NCBI GenBank assembly: GCA_032433595.1
Contig: JASWJB010000018.1
Coordinates: 205,426-269,425, forward strand
Reading direction: 5' to 3'
Origin: Conoideocrella luteorostrata
Lineage: Eukaryota > Ascomycota > Sordariomycetes > Hypocreales > Clavicipitaceae
DNA length: 64,000 bases
Shown here piece by piece: positions 46,591 to 57,421 of this stretch; the first letter of the stretch is position 1, and each line of letters starts with the position of its first letter. The notes beneath the pieces were generated by a model. The model was not told the DNA's origin, did no database searches, and was given only the letters and a program-made list of their open reading frames with translations. The translations under genes and the position numbers were made by a program.

Positions 46591-49500
46591 TGTTCTAGAC
46601 TAAGAGTCTATTTTGCGGGACATAGGCACAGAGATCCCTAATACATTGTTATAGTGCTTGTCCTTAATTAAATCGTTATATTATAGCCTTGTAATTTCCT
46701 AAATTTTAAACTAGTTCCTATGTGTTCTTTTCTAATCTATATCCTTTTTACTTAATAAGGTATTATTATTGTTTCCCTTTTATTTATGTGTCTATTATTT
46801 GTTTTACCTTATATTCTATTTTATTTAAGACTTTAATGTCTTCTTTAGCTAGTGTGTTTTTTAGTGCTGGTTTAAGGAGTGAAATATAGAATATTAGGTG
46901 TATTTGTATTATCGTTAGTAACAAGAGTTTATAGTTATTCTCTGAAATTCACTATTTTACCTTAAAGGGTCTTAGTTTTTTGTGATCTAATTTGTTGCTT
47001 AGTTGCGTTGTTTTAATGTTTTGTTAGAGTAGGTAAACTATATCCCCTTCTAAGAAGATTAGTCCCTTTAATCTTTTTTGATTATAGTATTTTTGCATTT
47101 TAGTGTAGATAAATTTAAGTTCTTTTCTTATTTCTTTGTGTATTTTTTGTATATTTTCTGCGTTTAGTATAGCTTTTTTAGTGTCTGGTCCTTATATAGG
47201 CGTTCTAAAAACTTCTGGATTGTATCTATAGTTTGCGTATACTAGTGATGTCTTTGTAGATTCTGTAACTACGCTGTTGTAGGCTAGTTAGGCTATTAGC
47301 AATTTTTCTACCTAATTGTTTTAATCGTAGTTAATGTAACATTAAAGGTACTGTTTTAACGTTTAGTTTAATCTTTTGGTTTGTCTATTGGTCTATGGGT
47401 AATATGCTATACTAAGCTTGTGTTTTGTTCCTAATTACGCTATTAGGCTTTGCCAGAAGTTAGAGGTAAATGTAGTTCCTTTATCTAAAATAATTTCTTC
47501 TGGTAGTCTATGGTTACTTGTAATTATTTGTAGGAACACATAAGCTAGTTCTTTTGCGTTGCTTGCCTCTTTAAATGGTAAGAAGTAGCTATACTTTGTA
47601 AGTCTATCTGTGACTATAAATATGCTATTATATTTAATGTTTATTAAGGGTTCTTTAGATAGTAGTAACTTAGTGATGTGGTTAAAAGCGATAGATTCCT
47701 AAGGCTTTTGCGGCACCTAAAGTGGTTATAGGTGTCCATAAGGTTTATGCCTAAAAGCTTTACTTTATGCGTATTCTATATATTCTCTAATTACTTCTTG
47801 TATAACTTTCTTAAGTCCCGGGAAGTTATAGCTTTGTTATATTTTATCCATTGTTTTTTGTATTCCCTAATGTCTTAAGACAGGATATATATGTAGGATT
47901 TCTATGTATTCCTTCTGTAGTTCTAGTGGTATTTAGACTTTTCCTTTGTATTGTGGTACATTAGACTATTCTATATCGCATTTAATAGGTACTTCCTGAA
48001 TATACTTAATATATTCTTTTGTTTATTATAGTACTTAATAATATACTAGATTATTTAATACTACCTTAAAGATTACATTTAATTAACGTTATTATAAATT
48101 TCCTTGCGTGTTAAACTCAAGTAACTGTCCTTTAACAACAGGCGTTCCTATGTTATAGTCACTTCGTTGGCTAAGAGCGTCTGCTCTGCTATTTTCTGAT
48201 CCTTTTTGGTGGGTAATTTTATAGTTAAATTCTAAGAGATATTCCGCCCATTGGATTTGTTGTCCATTTAATTATTGTGTAGTGGAGAAGTGTGCAATGT
48301 TTTTGTGGTTAGTGTAGACCTTAGTGTAGTGTTTTAATCCCAATAAGTAGTGTTAGAATTCCTTGAATAAGTTAATAATAGCAAGGAATTCTTTATTATA
48401 GATAGGGTAATTAAGTTCCGCTCTATGTAGCTTCTTTAAATAAAAGGCTATTAGATATGTCTTCCTGTTATTATCCTTTTGTCTGATTTATGCGCCTAGC
48501 GCAAAGTCAGATGCATTAGTTTCTAGATCCACTGGTTTTTCTAGATTAAACGTGATTAAAACTGGTTCTAAGAGTATTAATTTTTTAATGCTATTAAAAG
48601 CTTCTTGTGCTAGGTTACTCTATTCCTATGTTTTATCTTTCTTTGTGAGTTCGTGCAATAGTATTGCGATTTTTCCGAAGTTTTTTATAAATCGTTAGTA
48701 ATAGTTTGCAAATCCTAGGAAACTCTGTACCTCTGTAACATTTCCTGGTGTTAGCTATTCTTTAATAGCTTTAACTTTTGTTTTTTCTATTTATATTTTG
48801 TTAGGTTAAATAGTGTGTCTAAGGAAGTCCACTTCCTACGTGTGGAACTTGCTTTTTTCTGGTTCTACTAATAACTTTGTATTCTAGAGTGTTGCTAGAA
48901 CCTTATGTATGTGTTCCTTATGTTCTTTAAGATTTTTCGAGAAGATTAGGATATTATTAAGATATATAACTATAAAAATATTAAGGTATTCTTGTAGTAT
49001 GTTGTTGATTATTCTTTGGAATATTATAGGTGCATTTATAAGTCTAAATAGCATAACTAAGTATTTAAACAGTCTAAACTTTGTCCTAAAAGCTGTTTTT
49101 TATTTATTGCCTTTTTTAATTTAAATTAGGTTATAAGCTCCTTTGAGATCTAGAGCAGTAAACTAATTTATTCTGTGTAATTAATCTCGTAACTCGGCAA
49201 TAAGTGGTAAGGGTGTTTAATCCTTAATAGTAATATTATTAAGTCGCTAGTAGTCCATAATAAGTTGTAACTTTCTATTTTTCTTTAGTATAAACATAAC
49301 AGGATATCCTGCTTCTAAAGTTAATATTCATATATAGCCTTTAGCTAATATTTCGTTAATGTATTCCCGCAGTGTCTTTAGTTGCTTTCCGTTAAGGCTA
49401 TAGATTTTATTAAATATTATTAATATTCCTTTCTTTAGAATAATTTCATGATCCTATTTACTATGTTCTGGTACTCTGGTATTAAGTTCTTCTTAAAATA

Positions 49501-52500
49501 GTTTAGTATACTTTTAGTATTCCTTTGGGATATTTTTTAGTTATTTTTCCTTTGTTTTAAGACTTTCTTCTGTCTTTATAGGCTTTTCTATTGTGTTGTT
49601 AATATATATAAGGTCCTTCCTTAGAGCGGCAATAACTCTTTGGATCTTATGATTCTTTGATTTTGTTTATTTGTGACATATTCTAGGTTATAATATAGTC
49701 TTTGTTATTATAGGTTTGGCTTCTGCCTTATATGTCTTGCTTATTTCTGTGGTAACTAAGTTATGGCGAAATTTCGCTTCTTCTGAATCGTTCTAATGCT
49801 ATTGGTTTGCGCTGTCGTCCTAACGTAAATGGCTAGTCCTCTAGTTAATTAGTGGGTTGCTCTCCCTTAGCCATAGGTGTCCTAGGACTATATTGTGTTT
49901 TAATATATTTATAATGTTATAGGTAACGGTTTTAAAGTGTCCTTAAATAATAAACGGTAAGTAAGGAGTCTCTATGTTGATTGTCCTGTTATTATAAGAG
50001 AACGTTTCTCCTTTAATATTATAAAGTCAATAGGGTTTCTTTTTTGTGTTCTATGGTAGTTAGTAATAATTAATGACTCTAGGTAAGATATAGTTGCCTA
50101 TCGCGCCACTGTCCATAAGTGCTTTTACGCGATGTCCTAAGATCTTGGCTTTTAATACTAGTTTATGTTGTGTTCTACTATTGTTGGTTTTGCACAGGGT
50201 CATTGGTTTCTTTCCTGTTAAGCTAGTCTATAGCCCTTTTATAGATAGCATACCTTGTTTTTTAAATCTAGAATAGTTTCTTTATTGATTTGTCTTCTGA
50301 TTTCCTTATGCTATTCTATAGCGTCGCTGTTTTTAATAGCTTACTTGAAACCTATTCTTTGTTTGCATAAATATGTAAGTTGTGTATATATTTAGCGTTT
50401 TATTTCTGCGTGTTAATCGCAATAATAGTCCTTATAGTTTACTGCGTATTTCCACTGGTAGTTTTGTATATTATGTTAGCACTATTCGTTGTAGCGATCC
50501 TTGTTTTATTATTATGATTTCTTGGCTTCTGCAGGGTTTTTATGTTTATATAGTTTAAAAGATTGCCTTGCATCTCGGTATACTTTAGGTGTACTAAATT
50601 GCCATTTATGCCATTCCCTTGCCTTATCTACTAGATGTTCTAGGCATTGTGGTAGGTTACATGTATTGTGATTAGTTATTCCGCAGGCTTCTGTTCCTAG
50701 TAACTATTTATATCGTTAAGAGTTAATGTATTCTTCCCCTTAATGCTATTTAATTGCTTTTCCTAGCATATATATTTAGTATATGTTTGTTTTGCATAGC
50801 GGTATTAGTGCTCTTGTATTTTAGCATTGTAGTAGTGTGCTTGCGTTAGGTTTAAGGATAGTAATGTGTTCGTTGTCTCTGAGTATTATTCTCTATTCTC
50901 TGAGTTTGTAGGCTAGGTATAGTTGTGTGATCTTATAACCTGCTATTTATTTCGGGAAGACGTTTAGTCTTGCCTTAGTATAAAAATGCGTTTCGCATCT
51001 AAAGTGTGCACATAATGCCCATGCAATGTGATAATGTTTATTATAGTATGGGTGTATTTATGGGTTATCTCTAAATTCTCCCAATAGTTCCTATAATCCT
51101 ATAGCTGCTGCTGTAAAGTTATCGCTTAGGATTAAGATTACTATGTCTTTTCCTTGTGGTGCAGGTTAGTATTAAGTGAACGTCTGTTTTTGATTAAACG
51201 TGAGAGGTTTAGGTTTGATCTGCGTGAGAATGTTTTAGTATTATGTATTATAGTATTCCTTGTTATATTGTGAGGTAGTTTATCTATCTTTATTGCTTCC
51301 TTTATATGACAATGTTTCGTAGTCCTGGTTAGATTTATTGTCACTACTGCTGTCTTTGGGTGTGTCTTGATCTTAATCTATAGTGTTAAACAAGCTAGTG
51401 TTATTGATACTTAGTGCCCTTCCTTGTAGTTATGTGAGAAGTTGTGTAGCTTCTTCTTCTTATTGTCAAAGGTTGTCTTCTACTGCTTGTTATGCTTTAT
51501 CTATTCCTGCTTGGATTTCTTGGTAGGTTTATTGTCTGATTTGTTATAGTCTAGTTCCTTGTTCCCTATTTAGTAGAGGAATCCTACCAGTTATAGCTAA
51601 GGTTTTCTTAGGCTATTTTAGAAACCATTCACTACCTTGTTTGTCGCTAAGGTGCGTGATGTAGTTATCGTTATAACATCTGGTCTAGTTAAGGTTTCGA
51701 TGTTTAATATCTATGTTAGTATTATTAAGTTGTTTCTTACTGTCTAGAGCTAGTTTCTATTCCTTTTTGGGTTATTTATATTCCTTTAAGAAATATCCCT
51801 TTTTTCCGTAGTTATAGCACTTTACCTTATCCTTATTGAACTTCTTCGTAGCGTCCAAGTCTATTTATCCTAGATTAGTAGTGTGTGCATATACAATAAG
51901 CTTTTATTGTTGTTTGCCTTAGTTACTAAGGTTTCTTTGCATATTATTGTGCTAGTTCTTATTACCTTAATTCTTTTCTTGGCGTTACTTATACTATCTA
52001 TCGTCAATATATACTACAATGCCAATGTAGTTAGCGAGGGTGTTTAGTTAGTCTAGTTTATAGAGTTTATCCTTGACTTCCTCCTTGAGTCCTTTGTAGT
52101 ATATAGACATAAGGTGGGCTTATTCCCATAGAAGTTTAGATATAATCTGCAAGAATATTACAGAGTATTTAGATACTAATCCCTTCTGACATAGGTTTCG
52201 CAATTTACTTTCCGCCTCTCGTTCTTTATCCACAGTTCCGAACGTTTAATAGATAGAGTTCTTGAATTCCTAATAAAACAAGAAGATACAAACTGTGTCT
52301 AGTTTATAGGTTCCTAAAAAAGAGTTTTCCACGTAGTTGCGTAATATAGGTTTAAACTAAGAGAGCGTAGGTCTAGTAAGTCTGCCTGCGGCATACTATA
52401 CCCTAGATACCTTATTCTTGAATTGTACCAGGAAATACATAAAGTAAGCCTAAAGCTAAGTAAGGAATAATTGTAAGGTCCCTGCAGTACCGTTAAATAA

Positions 52501-52838
52501 TCCTAGTGGTGTAGGCTTTAATACTTCTCCTAGGTCCTTGCCTTTTATAGCGGTGGTGGTAAGTCTGTTGAGTTCGTTGATCTAGCCCTGGTATATGTTA
52601 GCTTGTTCTTGTATGCGCTAAGCTATTTCGCCTATGTATTATTCGGCTTGTTTAATCTGACTTTAGAGAAGTCGAATCGCATTGTTGCGTTTGTTGTTAG
52701 AGTTAATGTCTATGGTATCTTGGGGATCCTTCTCCTTTCCTTTAGAGCTTAATCCATGCTTAGAGTCAGGAGCCATGTTGATAGTATAAGGTATTGCTTA
52801 GAGTGACGTAGTGTAAGTCTAAACAAGAGTCTTTAACG

Positions 52839-53305
52839 TGTGATGGCTATGGTTAGTTCCCAAGGGATAAACCTAAGTCGTGGTTTATGTTAGCAGAATG
52901 TACAGGACGTTGTATCTAAGCAATGGGTGATGTCACGTAGAATAATAGACCAAAGTCGTAATTCTAATGATGATTTAAGTGAAGAAGGTATTTAGGTAAA
53001 TAATTGTGTTAAAGACTAACTATTTAAGATATCTAAAGAGTGTAATTTGGTGGTGTTTATATAGTAGGTGGTTCACTGGTAGCCTAGGTGAACCTTTATA
53101 GTGTCGTTGAGTGGTTCACCGTTGGTTCACGGTGAACCTATAGTGACTCCTTGTATGGTTCACCGTTGGTTCACGGTGAACCTGTAGTGAACCATACTTC
53201 TTAGCATGGAACATTCCTAGTTCCGTCCCGGTAGTCACGTGGAGTGGTGGGGTTTTGACGCCCCGTGGCCGGCCTTCTTGCAGCCCGCTAGCCAGGGTCG
53301 TAACA
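52839..53305 (-). repeat. inner element LTR (5' in element sense)
   Basis: 467 bp, TGTGATGG...CGTAACA, flanked on the right by the GTTAG duplication. Confidence 0.9.
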
Positions 53306-54570
53306 GTTAGCAGGAAAGCCCAAGGGGGCCACTTACATAGGAAAGAGCTCCTAATGTTTAGAAAACTAGCTATAAGTTAGCTATAAGTCTACTCCTAAGG
53401 AATAGGGGGGAACTACTTATAAGCTAGCTATTTTTATATATAAAGCGTAAATAGTTCGCAATTTCTAAGGAGGCGCAAGTATAGGTAACGTTATATAGCT
53501 ATAAGATTATAGCGCGTTTACTAAGAGCTGCCTTGTAAGTAGCCATAACCTTAGCCTAAGTACATTAGGCATAACCCTCTTTATCCTTGTTTTTCTCCTT
53601 AGCTAAGCTATAAACTAGCTCCTTATAAGCTTTAACAAAGCTATTAAATTTATAATAGTGCTCCTCCTCTTTAGTTCTAACACTATCCCTCTTAGCTATA
53701 AGAGCCTTATAAGTATAATAAGCACATTAACTAAGCTAGTAATAAGTTAGTAGCGAGATTATAATAACATAAAGCACATAAAAGTATTAGAATATAAGGT
53801 TTATTATTCTTAAAATAATAAGTATATTTAGTAGTATTCACTAGTAAAGGTTAGCAAAGAATAAGTAATAACTTAGTAGCTTACTTATAACCTAATGCTA
53901 AGAGGTAAGCAGCAGGTTCTAGTAGGCCCTTCTCTATATACTCTAGATTAGGCTCTAAGCTATTATTAGCTAGGATAGGCTTAAACTTCTAATTAGCAAA
54001 CCTATATACGCAACGTTAGTAGATTAAATGCTCCTAACTAGCAAAGAGTTAGTAGCAAATAAAGCCTAAAGAAGCAGTATACTAATAAGTAAGTAGCGCG
54101 TTCCTTCACTAGGGTAGCAGGTTAACTACCTTTCCCTTTAGGGATAGTCTTATAAGCTTTAGGCATAATAGCTAGCAATAAGTTAGCTCTATGTGCGCTG
54201 CGTGACACACTAGAATAAGTACTTACTAAAGCAGATTAAAATTATAAGGCACTAATATCTATAGGTAAAGAAGAGCAAGTTAGTATATATATATAGCTAT
54301 ATTACCGCTTATTTATAGGCAATAGGTAACTATATTCTACTTATAAAAAAAGAATAATAATAAGAGAGGAAGAGAAAAAAAAAGGGAAGGAGCAAGGGGA
54401 AGCGCCTACTTATATAGTTAAGTGTGTAAGCTAATAGCTATTAGGGTATAGAGTCGCTAGCTAATCTAGCTATTTACCCCAAAACTCACAAACAAAAAAA
54501 TGCTACTTGCTATAACCTAGCTATTACCTAGTTATAACTAAGCATAGTCACGAGGTAAGAGGGGTGACTC

Positions 54571-54844
54571 TGTTAGAGATTACTGCTTGTAAGGGCATTT
54601 AGAAGCCATGTAATGTCGTGAGTCTAGTGACGCACCTTAGCCTATAGGAGGAGTATAGTATGCAGCTAGCAAACTCTTTGCTATAGGGTAACAGCAAAGC
54701 ATAAGTAGGGAAAGAGGAGACTAGATTGTTAGATAGCCAGAGATTAAGACTGTTCACAATACAGTGTTACCTTATTACTAAGAAGCTACAAATACTTCAG
54801 AAGTCTTGTCTATCACTCTGCTTTACTAGTACCCAGTCGTGACA
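54571..54844 (+). repeat. right LTR of outer element
   Basis: 274 bp, beginning TGTTAGAGATTACTGCTTGT and ending CGTGACA, followed by the CTATA duplication. Confidence 0.9.
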
Positions 54845-54849
54845 CTATA

Positions 54850-57421
54850 ACATCAGGTTTGTGTTATGTTTACCTCTTAAGCGACAGTATATAGAATAAT
54901 AAACTTTATGCATAGTTTAGAAACTTTTACTATAATAAGAATAATTTAAGAGTATAAAGCGCATTGCTATTTAACCCTCTATAGGAATAGATTTAAGTAG
55001 TTAGTGTGTTACGAGTGAATAGCTACAGATGTCTAATAAGTGGAATTATCCTTTATTTCTGTTATAAGTAAGCAGATATGGATGTCTGAATGCAGTGGAA
55101 TTGTCCTTTTATTCTATCTAATTAACGAGGAATTAGACCTCTTTATATATTTGAATTTAATCTAGAAATTCCCACATTTTCTGTAACCAGAAGTTGTCTC
55201 ACAATATCTCCAGGGTTCAGAATCTGTAATTAGCTCACTGTGATCCGTAGCATGCTCTGTTTGGTAGCTTCTATTTAACTTAAAGGAATGTGACAATTAT
55301 TTATGTCTTTTAGGATGCTTCTTCCAGATTTATTTTATTCTATTGCTTCCTGTAAGGTGCTGGCGCGAGCAGCGCGTGTGCCTTATAAATAGATGTAAGG
55401 TATAATAAAAGCAGTCGCTTGTATTAGCAGATATTTTTGGTCCACTGGGGTAATAAGCACACCTTCTTGTTATCTTACACTTTCGGCGATATTGTGTGCT
55501 TCCGGTAGCATTAAACGTTTCTGGCAGCGATATGCATTTCCTCACGATATTCTGTGACATAGTGGCTATAGAACTAAGCAATATAACGGATTATTTAGAT
55601 ATAAATTAGAAGGATAAAATAATCCTAAGCTTTTACACTAAAATATTAATTAATTTATTGGCCTAAAACATATACCTGCGCCACACATGCACTGGTGTTT
55701 AACACATAACTAGTGATAGTAACTTCAATTCTGTAAGAGGCTTTAATTAAGCCTAAATAAATTATAGACCTCTTGTACGTGTCGAGATTAAATGGTCTAT
55801 TAATTAAGTCGTAGAAAAAAGAGCGCGGTTGCACGTCTAATGGAAAGAATAGGCATAATCGCACAAGGACAGCGCTCTTGCCAAGGACACGATTTAATTC
55901 TATGGGAGCAAGCAATTCGATTCGTTAACGATGCCTATGCGTGTGCCTAATAACCATCTAAGCGAGCGGGCAGCGGCTAATCTTAGAGATAATCCAAAAG
56001 ATCTTGACTAAACTAGTCGAGTTTAAACTTCACGTGAGACTGCATCCACCACCGTTGTTGGAATCCTTTCGCTAAGCACAATAAGGAGCACGGAGCGAGT
56101 CACGTGGTCACCTTTTGGCCACGCTATTTATATGGCGATATCGAGCCTTCCACCTTGACTTGCTTTCTTCTTAGATAGATAATTATGAATACATTGTTTT
56201 GCCCTTTTAATGCAGATAATCTAGATCACCTGCATAGCACCCCTGTGTAACCCACAACCATAGAAGATCATTTTCGCCCGCACACTAAGTAAGAGACTAC
56301 TGTTTTGGCATTTTAACTATTTTATTAATAGTCTAATATAAGGATATAATTAAATATTAATGTCGGGTTGCTAACTATTATAACGAATACTAGTCTAGAC
56401 CTTTAGCTAAACTATGCGTTAAAATAATGCTACTATTAACAAATATTATGCTTAAAGTCTATTAAGTATTCTTAAAAAAACACTTATTACTTATAGCAAG
56501 AAATTATTAAAATCTTAACCCTTTCTAATAGCTAGCTAAAATAGTAGTTACTAGACTTTCTCTGCATGTATTAAAATTAATTAAATTTATTAACATTGTG
56601 AGGACTTAGGATCCTCTAGCGTGTGTTTAAGTCCTAAACAGTACCACATAACGGATCGAAACTGTGAATGCTTATGAACAATGAAAGGAGTGCTAGAAAT
56701 AGCATAGTAGCTATTTATTGCTTATCCTCTAGCAAGAGCCTGCCCCACGATAGCCACAAACCGCCGAAAGAGGTAGAAGCGACTTTTGGACACTTGCTCA
56801 ACCTTGTGGATAAACTTCAACATAGTAGTGAGCATTCAACTACTGTAAAAGGCGAAATGGATGTCCATATTTTGTTAAATAAGGATAATAGCGGACAGCC
56901 AAGTTTGGACGTCACTGTGGCTCTGTACAGGCGGGGATGTACCGCTACTGCCTAAACAGATATCAAATCTAGCCTACCCGCAAAAGAACAAAGCGAATGT
57001 CCCCAACTTAGCAAGATAGAAGCTTTCGATGCACTACGTATCCACCAGATTTGTCTCCATACATTTATTTTAGGCTTCTATTCTCCCGAAAAAAACCCCC
57101 GAAAAAAAAAACTTAGTGTTTAGAACCGAGAGTTTTGCATGCCAAACCTCATAAGCCCTGGTCGTCATCCCCATCCTTCAGAGTGTACTAAGTATAGCGT
57201 TCTTCTTACTACTGCCCGCGTGGCTTTCAAATAGTCACATTGTCTTTGCATGGCACATTGTCCCGGGCGCCCGCCTCTATCTCAAAGTGACAAACACCAC
57301 ACTAAACCATTACTTTAGGTTTCTTATTCAAATATACACGTTTGATTTGACCTAAATATGTCCTAAATCGACCAGCACGATAAGCAATCTACCTCCTGAA
57401 CCTTCTAGGACAAAGCCAAGG
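54850..57421. other. intergenic with dispersed repeats
   Basis: Positions about 55010-55200 hold two partial copies of the GTGGAATTGTCC family, and 55.65-56.26 kb holds the inverted match to 14.17-14.42 kb. The region 56290-56640 is strongly AT-rich. A 95-codon open frame at 56668-56955 has no recognisable feature. From 57100 on it is the 3' flank of the NLR gene. No gene is supported. Confidence 0.5.
55650..56260 (-). repeat. inverted copy of the 14.2-kb repeat
   Basis: Read on the minus strand it follows 14165-14420 through GTGGGTTACACAGGG, CAAGGTGGAAGGCTCGATAT, AAAAGGTGACCACGTGAC and ATTGTGCTT. Similarity is about 80% by eye. The two copies are 41 kb apart, on either side of the metabolite cluster and retroelements. 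Confidence 0.6.

Larger units (their letters stand above)
45379..53305 (-). mobile_element. inner Ty3/Gypsy retrotransposon, nested in the outer element
   Basis: A 7927-bp element bounded by 467-bp LTRs (45379-45845 and 52839-53305), with the 5-bp duplication GTTAG at 45374-45378 and 53306-53310. Coding order is on the minus strand: gag from ATG 52776 (MAPDSKHGLSSKGKEKD), zinc knuckle near 51787-51830, protease/RT (YLNNILIFS near 48950-48970) and integrase (TSNFWQSLIA region, about 47400-47700). All are broken by stops. The LTRs differ at about 35 sites by my eye count, every one a transition with no gap, which fits RIP rather than ordinary drift. It integrated after the outer element, about 0.25 kb past the outer chromodomain. 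Confidence 0.92.
39800..54844 (+). mobile_element. outer Ty3/Gypsy chromovirus, RIP-degraded, interrupted by a second element
   Basis: Two 274-bp LTRs (39800-40073 and 54571-54844) with TG...CA-type ends are flanked by the same 5 bp, CTATA (39795-39799 and 54845-54849). Without the inserted element it is about 7.1 kb. The plus strand shows in order: a CCHC-type zinc knuckle (41101-41150), reverse transcriptase with YLNNILIYS at about 42379 (D-to-N at both catalytic Asp, as G-to-A change would give), RNase H, integrase (about 43850-44700), and a chromodomain (RYYxYLVKWEGYG-like, about 45010-45130). Dozens of TAG/TAA codons interrupt all of these, so it is dead. A purine run AAGAGGGG precedes the right LTR. 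Confidence 0.9.

Noticed and set aside
42327..51344. Small open frames of 60-72 codons inside the retroelement block
   Set aside because: They are chance frames in RIP-mutated AT-rich DNA and do not follow the gag-pol reading.
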